The notes beneath the pieces were generated by a model that was given only the letters and a program-made list of their open reading frames with translations, searched no databases and was not told the origin of the DNA. From contig PNMW01000046.1 of NCBI GenBank assembly GCA_013823855.1, positions 20,361 to 84,360 of the forward strand: DNA of 64,000 bases, given 5' to 3'. Position numbers and translations under genes: made by a program. The DNA is from Lysobacteraceae bacterium (GTDB lineage: Bacteria; Pseudomonadota; Gammaproteobacteria; Nevskiales; Nevskiaceae). The first letter of the stretch is position 1. Each line of letters opens with the position of its first letter. This document shows positions 18,203-26,864 of the stretch, one piece after another.

Positions 18203-19429
18203 ATGTCCAAGTCGAACCAGCGAAATCTGATTGCCGCCACAGTGGCACTGCTGTCCTCCACGGGCGCCAGCGCGCTCGAACTCAATGCCGGTGACTACAA
18301 GTTCACCGTCAACGGCAACATCAACGTCCACTACGTCTATTCGGACTGCGACAGCAGCAGCCCGGTCGTGATCGGCGGTGGCCTGGCCTGCACCGGCGGC
18401 GGCGGCACCGCGAAATCGGCCTCGGCGGTGACCAACGGCCTGCTGCCGGCCGCGCTGTCGTTCGGCGTCATCACCCAGCAGAACGGCCTCGACATCGAGG
18501 GACACTTCGGCTTCTATCCGGGCATCAGCACCAACGACGGCGGCAGCCCGAATCTGACCGATGGCTCCGGCAACGTCGGCCTCGGCACCACCGGCCTCGA
18601 CGTTCGTCAGGTCTATCTGACCGTTGGCAACAAGGACATCGGCACCTTCACCGCCGGCCGCAACTTCGGCCTGTTCGGCTTCGACGCGATCATCAACGAC
18701 ATGACCATTCCGGGCGTCGGCGCCGCTGGCGCCGCTGCTTCGGGCGCGCCGGCCAACACCACGCTGGGCTCGATCGGCCTCGGCTATGTCTATACCGACA
18801 CGCTGGCGCAGATGAATTACACGACGCCGAACTTCGCCGGCGCCACGCTGACTGTCGGCATCTACGACCCGCTCAACGCGCTCGGTGGCGCGGCGGGCCG
18901 CAAGACCCAGCCCGGCTTCCACGGCAAACTGGCCTACAAGGCCGATGTCGCGGGCACCAAGGTGTATCTGTCGAGCGCCTTCATCACCCAGCAGCAGCGC
19001 GACGACGGCGGCAACGACGACTACCGCAGCTACGGCGTCGACCTCGGCGGCAAGGTCAACATCGCCGATCTCGAACTCGGTGGCTGGTACTACTACGGCA
19101 AGGGTCTCGGCACCACCGCGCTGTTCCTGCTCGGCTCCGATGGCGACGGCGGCCGTCGCGGCTCGAACGGCTATCTGGCCCAGGCCACCTACAAGATCGA
19201 TGCGGTCAAGCTCGGCGTGAACTACGGTGTCAGCCGTCTGAGCGGCGCCGATGGCGAGAATGCGACGGGTCTGGTGCGCAGCAACACCAAGATCACTGGC
19301 GGCGTCTATTACTCGCTGACCAAGAACCTGATGCTGCTGAGCGAGGTGACCTCGGTGACCGCCAAGGCGCACGGCGGCGGCAAGAATGAAGCGCTGAACT
19401 TCAACGTCGGCACCTTCCTGTCGTTCTGA
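18203..19429 (+). CDS. Outer-membrane porin-like protein
   Basis: A 408-residue secreted beta-barrel protein. The start at 18203 gives a signal peptide ending in GASA-LELNAG and has GGGGA upstream; the longer frame overlaps the promoter and is rejected. Alternating amphipathic strands (FTVNGNINVHYVYSD, AQMNYTTPNFAGATLTVGIYD, LELGGWYYYGKG) and the terminal LNFNVGTFLSF with C-terminal Phe are typical of Gram-negative porins. Four cysteines or fewer are visible. Its own -24/-12 promoter and position directly upstream of pedH suggest that it is induced with alcohol oxidation and may admit an alcohol, PQQ or a metal complex; substrate is unknown. Confidence 0.8.
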   Translation: MSKSNQRNLIAATVALLSSTGASALELNAGDYKFTVNGNINVHYVYSDCDSSSPVVIGGGLACTGGGGTAKSASAVTNGLLPAALSFGVITQQNGLDIEGHFGFYPGISTNDGGSPNLTDGSGNVGLGTTGLDVRQVYLTVGNKDIGTFTAGRNFGLFGFDAIINDMTIPGVGAAGAAASGAPANTTLGSIGLGYVYTDTLAQMNYTTPNFAGATLTVGIYDPLNALGGAAGRKTQPGFHGKLAYKADVAGTKVYLSSAFITQQQRDDGGNDDYRSYGVDLGGKVNIADLELGGWYYYGKGLGTTALFLLGSDGDGGRRGSNGYLAQATYKIDAVKLGVNYGVSRLSGADGENATGLVRSNTKITGGVYYSLTKNLMLLSEVTSVTAKAHGGGKNEALNFNVGTFLSF

Positions 19430-19456
19430 CAACAAACCTCTCCTAGCGCCAAATTA

Positions 19457-19481
19457 CCGGGCCTCGTGCCCGGTTTTTTTT
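19457..19481 (+). terminator. Rho-independent terminator after the porin gene
   Basis: Stem CCGGGC/GCCCGG with a 5-nt loop, followed by eight T. It lies 27 bp after the porin stop codon. Confidence 0.9.
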
Positions 19482-19785
19482 GCCTGATGCCCAAGGGGAT
19501 TCGCCCGCGATGCGGAAGCGCGGGTATCTGTGTCATTTTCGGCCCTCATGGGTATCGTCCCGGCAACGAGACAGGCATGAAGGGGTTGTCCCCGGCGGGT
19601 GACAGCGGCCCGAGTGCCCGATGGAGGCAGGCCTTCGTGGCGTCGACAAGCGTCTGGCCCGAGCGGCCGAGACGGTGTCATCGGATGGAATTTCCTGAAT
19701 AGGATCAATCGGATGACAGACCCCGGAGGGGACGCTGCAAGCCCGGACCGGCGGCCGGGAAACATGCAGAAAAGTATTGCCGAGC

Positions 19786-19801
19786 TGGCACCGATCGTGC
19801 T
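19786..19801 (+). promoter_or_regulatory. Sigma-54 (-24/-12) promoter of pedH operon
   Basis: TGGCACCGATCGTGCT: complete TGGCAC at -24 and TGCT at -12 with the correct GG/GC separation. Predicted start of transcription near 19812, giving a leader of about 60 nt with a GAGGAG site before the ATG at 19872. Confidence 0.75.
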
Positions 19802-19871
19802 TTAGGGCGCGCCGGTGACAGCAGTTGTCCGCCACACCCGTACACAACAAAGCCTTGAGGAGAAATAAAAA

Positions 19872-21659
19872 ATGTCCAGTAACGCAGTAGCAAGCAATGT
19901 CGCAGGGGGCAGCATCAAGGCCCTGGCCGGCCTGGCGCTCGCCGCCAGCATCTCGTCGGCCTTCGCCGGCCCGGTGACCGACGCGATGATTCTGAACGAC
20001 CAGAACACGCCGAACGACGTGCTGACGGTTGGCATGGGCACCACCGGCCAGCGCTTCAGCAGCTCGACCCAGATCAACTCCGATACCGTCGTCGACCTGG
20101 TTCCGGCCTGGTCGTTCTCGTTCGGCGGTGAAAAGCAGCGCGGCCAGGAAACCCAGGCGCTGGTGCACGACGGCAAGATCTTCATCACCGGTTCGTACTC
20201 ACGCCTGTGGGCGCTCGACCAGAAGACCGGCAGCAAGCTGTGGTCGTACGAGCACCGTCTGCCGGAAGGCATCGTGCCGTGCTGCGACGTCGTCAACCGC
20301 GGCGCTGCGCTGTACGACAACCTGGTGATCTTCGGCACGCTCGACGCCAAGCTGGTCGCGCTCAACGCGGACACCGGCAAGGTGGTCTGGACCGAAACCA
20401 TCGACGATTTCAAGGGCGGCTACTCGTATACGGCGGCGCCGCTGATCGTGAAGGGAAAACTCATTACCGGCGTGTCCGGCGGCGAATTCGGTGTCGTCGG
20501 TCGTATCGAGGCGCGTGACGCCAAGACCGGCAAGATGGTCTGGTCGCGTCCGACCGTCGAAGGCCACATGGGCTACCTGAACGGCAAGGAAAACGGCATT
20601 TCGGGCAAGACCAACGCCACCTGGCCGGGCGACCTCTGGAAGACCGGCGGCGCCGCCACCTGGCTGGGCTGCACCTATGGTGCCGACACCAACCTGATCT
20701 ACTGCGGCACCGGCAACCCGGCGCCGTGGAACGCCTTCACCCGTCCGGGCGACAACCTGTACTCGACCTCCACCGTCGCGATCAACGCCGACAACGGCAA
20801 GATCGAGTGGAGCTACCAGGGCACGCCGAACGATCACTGGGATTTCGACGGCGTCAACGAGTTCATCGCGTTCGACCTGAAGAAGGATGGCAAGACCGTC
20901 AAGGCCGGCGCCAAGGCCGACCGCAACGGCTTCTTCTATGTGCTGAACCGCGAGAACGGCAAGCTGCTCGCTGCCAGCCCGTTCGTCACCAAGCAGACCT
21001 GGGCTTCGGGCGTCGACCTGAAGACCGGCCGTCCGGTGGAGTCGAACAACCGCCCCGGCGATCCGCAGAAGGCCGAAAAGGGTTCGTCGGTGTTCGCCGC
21101 GCCGTCGTTCCTCGGCGGCAAGAACTGGATGCCGATGGCCTACTCGGGCCAGACCGGTCTGTTCTATGTACCGGCCAACGAGTGGGGCATGGACATCTGG
21201 AACGAGCCGATCACCTACAAGAAGGGTGCGGCCTACCTGGGCGCCGGCTTCACCATCAAGCCGTTGTACGACGACTACATCGGCGCGCTGCGTGCCGTCG
21301 ACCCGGCCACCGGCAAGATCGTGTGGGAGTACAAGAACCCGGCTCCGCTGTGGGGTGGCGTGATGACCACCGCCGGCAATCTGGTGTTCACCGGCACGCC
21401 GGAAGGCTTCCTGAAGGCGTTCGACGCCAAGACCGGCAAGGAGCTGTGGAAGTTCCAGACCGGTTCGGGCGTCGTCGGTCAGCCGACCACCTGGGAACAG
21501 GATGGCGAACAGTACGTCGGCGTCGCGTCGGGCTGGGGCGGTGCGGTTCCGCTCTGGGGCGGCGAAGTTGCCAAGAAGGTCAAGGACATCAGCCAGGGTG
21601 GCTCGTTCTGGGTCTTCAAGCTGCACAAGTCGGGCAAGGCCACGGTTGCCCAGCAGTAA
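19872..21659 (+). CDS. pedH: Lanthanide-type PQQ-dependent alcohol dehydrogenase (PedH-like)
   Basis: A 595-residue periplasmic quinoprotein that oxidises primary alcohols and passes electrons to cytochrome c. A signal peptide of about 32 residues is present (cleavage after SSAFA). The eight-bladed propeller with W-docking repeats is clear; adjacent cysteines at 137-138 form the redox disulfide ring near PQQ. The metal and catalytic site reads W-D-F-D (residues 323-326): Asp324 is the catalytic base and Asp326, two residues on, is the extra ligand diagnostic of lanthanide-dependent enzymes. The C-terminal half ([35 protein letters not shown]) is very close to what I recall of Pseudomonas PedH rather than methanol-specific XoxF. 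Length is the same as PedH. Ethanol and other alcohols are likely substrates; methanol is possible. Confidence 0.92.
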   Translation: MSSNAVASNVAGGSIKALAGLALAASISSAFAGPVTDAMILNDQNTPNDVLTVGMGTTGQRFSSSTQINSDTVVDLVPAWSFSFGGEKQRGQETQALVHDGKIFITGSYSRLWALDQKTGSKLWSYEHRLPEGIVPCCDVVNRGAALYDNLVIFGTLDAKLVALNADTGKVVWTETIDDFKGGYSYTAAPLIVKGKLITGVSGGEFGVVGRIEARDAKTGKMVWSRPTVEGHMGYLNGKENGISGKTNATWPGDLWKTGGAATWLGCTYGADTNLIYCGTGNPAPWNAFTRPGDNLYSTSTVAINADNGKIEWSYQGTPNDHWDFDGVNEFIAFDLKKDGKTVKAGAKADRNGFFYVLNRENGKLLAASPFVTKQTWASGVDLKTGRPVESNNRPGDPQKAEKGSSVFAAPSFLGGKNWMPMAYSGQTGLFYVPANEWGMDIWNEPITYKKGAAYLGAGFTIKPLYDDYIGALRAVDPATGKIVWEYKNPAPLWGGVMTTAGNLVFTGTPEGFLKAFDAKTGKELWKFQTGSGVVGQPTTWEQDGEQYVGVASGWGGAVPLWGGEVAKKVKDISQGGSFWVFKLHKSGKATVAQQ

Positions 21660-21703
21660 GCTTCGGCTGGCCCGCTTGACCACACGATAAGCGGAACGGA
21701 GAA

Positions 21704-21730
21704 GGAGCCCGGTGATATGGGCTCCTTTTT
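21704..21730 (+). terminator. Terminator downstream of pedH
   Basis: Perfect 7-bp stem GGAGCCC/GGGCTCC (21704-21710 and 21719-21725, 8-nt loop) followed by five T. Because the next genes are functionally linked to pedH and 97 bp away, it probably permits partial read-through, lowering their expression relative to pedH. Confidence 0.85.
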
Positions 21731-21826
21731 CGATTCACGCGGTCTCACCGTTGTTCCCGAACCCCTTTTCATCTTTCCGCCATTCCGCAGTCCGGAATAC
21801 TCCTTCACGCAACACTGGAAACCACG

Positions 21827-22252
21827 ATGACCCGTAACCTGATCAAGTCTTCCGCCATCGCTGCCGTCGCCGCCGCTGGCCTGATGAGCGCCACCGTGTT
21901 CGCCCATGGCGACGTCACGCCGCAGGCGGTCGACACCTCCAAGCTGCCGGCGCTGAAGGCGCCGACCGACAAGAACCCCTACGTCGGCAACGCCGAAGCG
22001 ATCAAGCTCGGCTCGTCGGCGTTCAACCAGAACTGCGCGCGCTGCCACGGCCTCGGCGCCGTTTCCGGCGGCATCGCGCCGGATCTTCGCTACCTGCCGA
22101 CCGATCAGCCGACCGACGAGTACTTCAAGGGCAAGGTGCAGAACGGCGCGGTGCGCAACGGCGTGACCTACATGCCGCCGTTCAAGGACGTGTTCAAGGA
22201 AGAGGCGATCTGGGCGATCCGCAGCTACCTCGTCAGCATCCACGTCGAATAA
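21827..22252 (+). CDS. Cytochrome c-550-type electron acceptor of the PQQ dehydrogenase
   Basis: A 141-residue periplasmic mono-heme cytochrome c. A signal peptide ends at TVFA-HG; the heme motif is CARCH (about residue 68) with the sixth-ligand Met probably in YMPPFKDVF. It belongs to the PedF/ExaB/XoxG-like group that accepts electrons from PQQ alcohol dehydrogenases. It sits between pedH and a PQQ-associated binding protein gene, the usual order. No strong ribosome site is seen before the ATG at 21827. Confidence 0.9.
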   Translation: MTRNLIKSSAIAAVAAAGLMSATVFAHGDVTPQAVDTSKLPALKAPTDKNPYVGNAEAIKLGSSAFNQNCARCHGLGAVSGGIAPDLRYLPTDQPTDEYFKGKVQNGAVRNGVTYMPPFKDVFKEEAIWAIRSYLVSIHVE

Positions 22253-22258
22253 CGACTG

Positions 22259-23128
22259 ATGAAGGCCATCCAGGCATTGATCGCGGGGCTGGCGCTGCTG
22301 GCCTCGACGATCGCTCCCGCCACCCGCGCGGATGACGATGTCGACGGTCTCGATCGGGTTCGCAAGAAGGGCACGATCGAGTTCGTCGTCTATCGCGATT
22401 TCCCGCCGTACTCCGACGACCGCAGCGGCAGCTTCACCGGGGTCGACATCGACATGGGCACTGCGCTGGCGGCGGCGCTGGACCTGAAGGCCAGCTTCCG
22501 GACCTTCATTCCCGGTGACGATCTCGACGACGACCTGCGCAATCAGCTGTGGCGCGGCACCATCGTCGGCGGCTCGGTCGGCGATGTCATGCTGCACGTC
22601 GGCGCCGATCCGCAGTACGTCGCGCGCCAGGACAAGGTGTCGATCTTCGGCGTGTATTACCGCGAGGCGATCGCGGTGTCCTTCGACCCCAAGCGCTTCG
22701 GCAGCTACAGCACGCTCGACGACCTCGAGGGCCACAAGGTCGGGGTGGAACTCGGCTCGCTGGCCGACCAGTACCTGACCAACTACCACGGCGGGGCGAT
22801 TGCCAAGTCGGTCCACCGGTTCCCGACGCTCGACGAAGCGGCCAAGGCCTATTGCCAAGGCAAGCTCGACAGCGCGATCGCGCCGAAGGGCGAGCTGCAG
22901 GGGCTGATGCACGACAACGGCTGCCCGGATCGCTACGCGGCGCCGCAGCCGCTGGTGCTGCAGGGCATCTACCACGGTGCCTGGGAACTGGGCATCGCGG
23001 TCAAGAAGGACAGCCCGAAGCTGCGCGATGCGCTGGCCATGGCGATGGCCAGGCTGATCGAGAGCGGCGAGCTGAAAGCGATCTACGCCCGCCACGGGAT
23101 GGATTACAACGCCCCAGGCCTGCGCTGA
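22259..23128 (+). CDS. Quinoprotein dehydrogenase-associated periplasmic binding protein (PedG/XoxJ-like)
   Basis: A 289-residue secreted protein with a type II periplasmic-binding fold (signal ending ATRADDD; RKKGTIEFVVYRDFPPYSDDRSGSFTGVDIDMG). This family is found beside PQQ alcohol dehydrogenases (PedG, XoxJ) and lacks transporter partners; XoxJ is proposed to help dehydrogenase maturation. It begins 6 bp after the cytochrome gene. Its paralogue at 57270-58232 belongs to a second relay set. Confidence 0.87.
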   Translation: MKAIQALIAGLALLASTIAPATRADDDVDGLDRVRKKGTIEFVVYRDFPPYSDDRSGSFTGVDIDMGTALAAALDLKASFRTFIPGDDLDDDLRNQLWRGTIVGGSVGDVMLHVGADPQYVARQDKVSIFGVYYREAIAVSFDPKRFGSYSTLDDLEGHKVGVELGSLADQYLTNYHGGAIAKSVHRFPTLDEAAKAYCQGKLDSAIAPKGELQGLMHDNGCPDRYAAPQPLVLQGIYHGAWELGIAVKKDSPKLRDALAMAMARLIESGELKAIYARHGMDYNAPGLR

Positions 23129-23156
23129 CGTGCGGGCTGCGCCACCGGGAGTCTGC

Positions 23157-23915
23157 ATGTCGACGCTGCCGCTGATCGTGATGCTGTGCCTCGTTGCGGC
23201 GTCCGCATCCGCGGCCGAGCTTCCGGCTGACCCGCTGAATTCGCCGGCCTGGAGCACGATCGCCGGCCGCTACTTCAAGGGCCAGACGGTGGCGTTCGAC
23301 GCCCGGGTCAAGGTGACGGCGCCAAGCAGCGCCGAAGACCCGCTCGATGTGCCGGTGCAGATCAGCGCCGAAGGCCTCCCGGACGTTCAGGAAATGCTGG
23401 TCGTCGCCGATCTCAATCCGATCCAGAAGATCCTGAGCTACGAGCCATTGCGCGCGGCGCCCAGCCTGGCGTTCCGTTTCAAGGTCGAGCAGTCGACGCC
23501 GATCCGCGTCGCGGCGCGAACCAGGGATGGGGTCTGGCATCTCGGCGGCGTCTGGCTCAGCGCCGCTGGCGGCGGTTGCACGACACCCAGCTACGGCAGC
23601 GCCGATCCGGTCTGGCAGACCCGGCTCAACGAGGTCCGGGGTCGGCTGTGGCCTGCCGACGACCATACCGGCCAGCGCCTGCGGCTGAGGGTGATTCATC
23701 CGATGGACACCGGGCTCGCCAACGGCATTCCCGCGTTCTACATCGACCGCATCGTGCTCAGCGACGCCAAGGGCGTGACGCTGGCCCGGCTGAACACCTT
23801 CGAGCCGGTGTCGGAGAATCCGGTGCTCAGCTTCGATCTCAGGGGCAGCGGTGCGGTGCAGGTATCCGGCGGCGATATCCAGGGCAACACGTTCTCGGCC
23901 GAGATCAGCCCGTGA
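23157..23915 (+). CDS. Quinoprotein dehydrogenase-associated SoxYZ-like carrier protein
   Basis: A 252-residue secreted fusion of SoxY-like and SoxZ-like Ig-fold domains. The start at 23157 has GGAG at 5-nt spacing and gives a signal peptide (PLIVMLCLVAASASA). The SoxY-like half ends with the single conserved cysteine in GGGCTTPSYG, the predicted carrier residue; the SoxZ-like half follows (LRLRVIHPMDTG.., ENPVLSFDLRGSG). The family is known only beside quinoprotein dehydrogenases and metallohydrolases; its cargo is unknown. Its stop codon overlaps the GTG start of the metallohydrolase gene. Confidence 0.85.
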   Translation: MSTLPLIVMLCLVAASASAAELPADPLNSPAWSTIAGRYFKGQTVAFDARVKVTAPSSAEDPLDVPVQISAEGLPDVQEMLVVADLNPIQKILSYEPLRAAPSLAFRFKVEQSTPIRVAARTRDGVWHLGGVWLSAAGGGCTTPSYGSADPVWQTRLNEVRGRLWPADDHTGQRLRLRVIHPMDTGLANGIPAFYIDRIVLSDAKGVTLARLNTFEPVSENPVLSFDLRGSGAVQVSGGDIQGNTFSAEISP

Positions 23916-24865
23916 GGTGCTGGCCGTGGCTGGCGGCGCTGGCCGCCGCCGCCGGACTGTCGGCACCGGCCAGCGCGGCGAGCTTCGATTACCGGCTGCA
24001 AGCGCGGAAAGTGGCTGACGGCGTCTACGCGCTGATCGGCAAGATCGAGAACTTCAGCCGCGAGAATGGCGGCAACATCGTCAATACCGGCTTCATCATC
24101 GGCGTCGACGGCGTCATCGTGATCGACACCGGGCCGTCGAAGGCCTACGGCGAGCAGCAGCGCGCCGCGATTGCCCAGCTGACCGCGAAGCCGATCGTGC
24201 AGGTGCTGCTGACCCATTCCCACCCGGACCATGTGCTCGGCAACCAGGCCTATCCGGGCGTTCCGGTCGCCAGCCTGCCGGCGACCGCGGTGACGCTGAC
24301 CCAAAGCGGCGATGCGCTGCTCGGCAATCTGTACCGTCTGGTCGGCGATGCGATGCGGGATACCGAAGTACGCCTGCCGAATGCGGTGGCCGCCGATGGC
24401 GCGCTGAGTGTCGCCGGTCGCAAGCTGCGGCTGATCGCGGCCCGCGGCCACAGCGACGGCGATCTGATGGTGTTCGATGAGGCCAGTCACACCTTGTTCG
24501 CCGGCGATCTGGTGTTCTTCGAACGCGCGCCGACCACGCCGAATGCCGACCTTCCGCAGTGGCTGGAAACGCTCGACGCGCTCGACGGGTTCGAGTTCGC
24601 AGTCCTGGTGCCGGGCCACGGGCCGGTGCTCCACGACCATGCCGGCATCGCCCAGACGCGCGACTATCTGCGCTGGCTGAGGGACAGCCTGCAAGGGGCC
24701 GCCCGCCGTGGCCTGGACATGCCCGAAGTGCTGCAATTGCCGATGCCGGAGCGGTTCCGGACCCTTGCGGTGCTGAAGACCGAATACGAACGTTCGGTGA
24801 CGCACCTGTATCCCGCCTACGAGCTGGATACCCTGCCCACGATCCCGAGATCGAAGCCGAAATGA
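23912..24865 (+). CDS. Quinoprotein relay system zinc metallohydrolase 1
   Basis: A 317-residue metallo-beta-lactamase-fold enzyme exported to the periplasm (signal LAALAAAAGLSAPASA). The full set of metal ligands is present: THSHPDHVLGN, GHSDGDLMVFD, FAGDLVFF and VPGHGPV. It starts with GTG at 23912, overlapping the carrier gene (GTGA), and its stop overlaps the second PQQ dehydrogenase gene. SoxH-related enzymes of this group are thought to act on a substrate bound to the SoxYZ-like carrier; the reaction is not known. Confidence 0.86.
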   Translation: MRCWPWLAALAAAAGLSAPASAASFDYRLQARKVADGVYALIGKIENFSRENGGNIVNTGFIIGVDGVIVIDTGPSKAYGEQQRAAIAQLTAKPIVQVLLTHSHPDHVLGNQAYPGVPVASLPATAVTLTQSGDALLGNLYRLVGDAMRDTEVRLPNAVAADGALSVAGRKLRLIAARGHSDGDLMVFDEASHTLFAGDLVFFERAPTTPNADLPQWLETLDALDGFEFAVLVPGHGPVLHDHAGIAQTRDYLRWLRDSLQGAARRGLDMPEVLQLPMPERFRTLAVLKTEYERSVTHLYPAYELDTLPTIPRSKPK

Positions 24866-26646
24866 ACCTCCGCATCCTCCGGCACAGCTTCACGGCCTTC
24901 GCGCTGGTCACGCTGTCCGGGGCGGCGGCGGCAGCCGGTTCGGCGCAGGCTCTCGATTGGCCTGTCTATGGCCTCGACGCGGCCAGTCACCGTCTTGCCG
25001 CGATCACCGCGATCAATCCGAAGACGGTCGGCAGGCTGGTGCCGAAGTGGATCTACCAGAGCGGTGTCAACGGCAGCTTCCAGGCAACGCCGATCGTCGT
25101 CGATGGCCGCATGTACGTGTCGCTGCCGGGCGCCCATGTGGTGGCGCTCGATGCCAAGACCGGCCGCGAGCTGTGGCGCTACGAGCACGTCAAGCGGGTC
25201 GAGAAGATCTGCTGCGGCCCGGCCAATCGCGGTGTCGCGGTGTCGAAGGGGCGGGTGTTCGTCGGCACCGTCGACGCCCGGCTGATCGCGCTCGATGCCG
25301 CCACCGGCAAGCTGCTGTGGGACGTCGAGGTCGCCCGCAACGACGGCACCGAGGAAACCGTGGCCGGGCTGGCCGCCGGCGATCAGCTCAAGGGCCAGAA
25401 GGTCAGCGGCGCTTCCGGGGTCGGTCTCGCCGCCGCGCCGCTGGTGTTCGAGGACCGGGTGATCATCGGCGCCAATGGCCTCGGCTACGGCCTGCATCTC
25501 GACAGCACGCGGCCCGGCGCACCACTGGGTGCCGTGGTCGGCCTGCCGGGCGCCTTTGGCGGCGTCGGCTTCCTCGCCGCCTTCGATGTCGCGACCGGCA
25601 AGCCGGTCTGGCGCTTCGACACCATCGCCAAGCCCGAGGACGGCGGCTGGGAAGGTCGCTTTTCGGCGACCGCTGCCGATGGCGTGCCGCTGAGCCGGGA
25701 CCTTGCTGCCGAGCGGGCGCTGGCCGAAACCCGCCGCGATGCCTGGAAGAGCGGCGGCGGTTCGATCTATTCGACGCCGACCGTCGATCTCGCCACCGGC
25801 CTGATCTATTTCGGCGTCGGCAATCCGAGCCCGCAGATGAACGGCGACGGTCGCCCGGGCGACAACCTCTACACCTCCAGCCTGGTCGCGATCGATGGCC
25901 GCAGCGGCCAGCGTCGCTGGCACTGGCAGCAGGTGCCGCACGATCTGTGGGGCTATGACGTTGCCTCGCCTCCGGTGCTGATCGATGCCCACGTCGGCGG
26001 CAAGCGGGTGCCGGCGGTCGCGCAGGCGTCGAAGCTCGGCTGGATGTTCGTCCACGACCGCGCCGATGGCCGGCTGCTCTACAAGTCCGAAGCCTTCGTG
26101 CCGCAGTCCAACCTGTTCGCCCAGCCGACCCGTGAAGGCATCACCATCGCGCCGGGCATCGGCGGCGGCGTCAACTGGTCGCCGGTGGCGGTCGATGCCA
26201 CGCGCGGTCTGGCCTTCGTCGCCGCGATGCACATGCCGACCACCTATACGGTCAAGGAAATTCCGGCCGCCGATGGCAAGCCGGCAGTGCCATATTTCGC
26301 CGCCGAGCCTTCGCAGGGCGAGCGCTGGGGCGTGCTGGCGGCGGTCGATCTGAAGCGCGACGGCACGCTGGCCTGGACCACCCGGACGCCGCAGCCGCTG
26401 ATTGGCGGCGTGCTGGCGCTGAAGGGCGGGGTGGTGTTCACCGGCGAAGGCGACGGCAATCTGTCGGCCTTCGATTCCACCACCGGCAAGCGACTCTGGC
26501 AATTCAACTGCGGCGCCGGTGCCAATGCGCCGCCGATCGCCTATGTCATCGATGGCAAGCCGTATGTGACGGTCGCTGCTGGCGGCAGCCAGATCTGGGG
26601 CTATCGACAGGGCGATGCCGTGGTGACCTTCGGTCTGCCGGACTGA
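24862..26646 (+). CDS. PQQ-dependent dehydrogenase, second type, with altered active-site motif
   Basis: A 594-residue periplasmic quinoprotein. Signal peptide residues 1-30; propeller W-motifs such as GKPVWRFDTIAKP and GKRLWQFNCGAG; adjacent cysteines 117-118 as in alcohol dehydrogenases. The catalytic stretch reads W-G-Y-D (363-366) where PedH and relatives have W-D-x-D, so the usual first Asp is Gly while the second Asp is kept. The start overlaps the metallohydrolase stop (ATGA). Sequence outside the motif differs clearly from pedH, with an insertion (VAGLAAGDQLKGQKVSGASG). Substrate unknown; it could act in the relay rather than in bulk alcohol oxidation. A 218-bp gap without recognisable genes follows. 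Confidence 0.85.
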   Translation: MNLRILRHSFTAFALVTLSGAAAAAGSAQALDWPVYGLDAASHRLAAITAINPKTVGRLVPKWIYQSGVNGSFQATPIVVDGRMYVSLPGAHVVALDAKTGRELWRYEHVKRVEKICCGPANRGVAVSKGRVFVGTVDARLIALDAATGKLLWDVEVARNDGTEETVAGLAAGDQLKGQKVSGASGVGLAAAPLVFEDRVIIGANGLGYGLHLDSTRPGAPLGAVVGLPGAFGGVGFLAAFDVATGKPVWRFDTIAKPEDGGWEGRFSATAADGVPLSRDLAAERALAETRRDAWKSGGGSIYSTPTVDLATGLIYFGVGNPSPQMNGDGRPGDNLYTSSLVAIDGRSGQRRWHWQQVPHDLWGYDVASPPVLIDAHVGGKRVPAVAQASKLGWMFVHDRADGRLLYKSEAFVPQSNLFAQPTREGITIAPGIGGGVNWSPVAVDATRGLAFVAAMHMPTTYTVKEIPAADGKPAVPYFAAEPSQGERWGVLAAVDLKRDGTLAWTTRTPQPLIGGVLALKGGVVFTGEGDGNLSAFDSTTGKRLWQFNCGAGANAPPIAYVIDGKPYVTVAAGGSQIWGYRQGDAVVTFGLPD

Positions 26647-26864
26647 CCGGCACGCCGTGTCCGGTGCTTTGCGGGGCACGCGAGGGGCGAACCCTCGATC
26701 CGCCAGTTCCATCGTTATTCCTGCGCGTGTGAATGCAGAATGCCAAGGCACGCCGAGTTTTCGTAACTTCGTTCCGGATTGACGCCGGAACGGCGGCATC
26801 GGCAGCAAAGAGCGTCGGAAGGCAGCGACGCGCCCCCAAGACTGCATCACCATGAGGAGAACCC

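Larger units (their letters stand above)
19430..19871 (+). other. pedH upstream region
   Basis: This 442-bp gene-free stretch contains the porin terminator (19457-19481), several TGTC/GACA half-sites (TGTGTCA at 19529; TGTC-N10-GACA at 19587-19604) and the -24/-12 promoter at 19786-19801. No coding sequence is supported. Confidence 0.55.

Noticed and set aside
19872..21659. Calling the first PQQ dehydrogenase xoxF (lanthanide methanol dehydrogenase)
   Set aside because: The lanthanide Asp is present, but the overall sequence, especially the C-terminal half, matches PedH-type ethanol dehydrogenases better; the lanthanide motif alone does not distinguish them.
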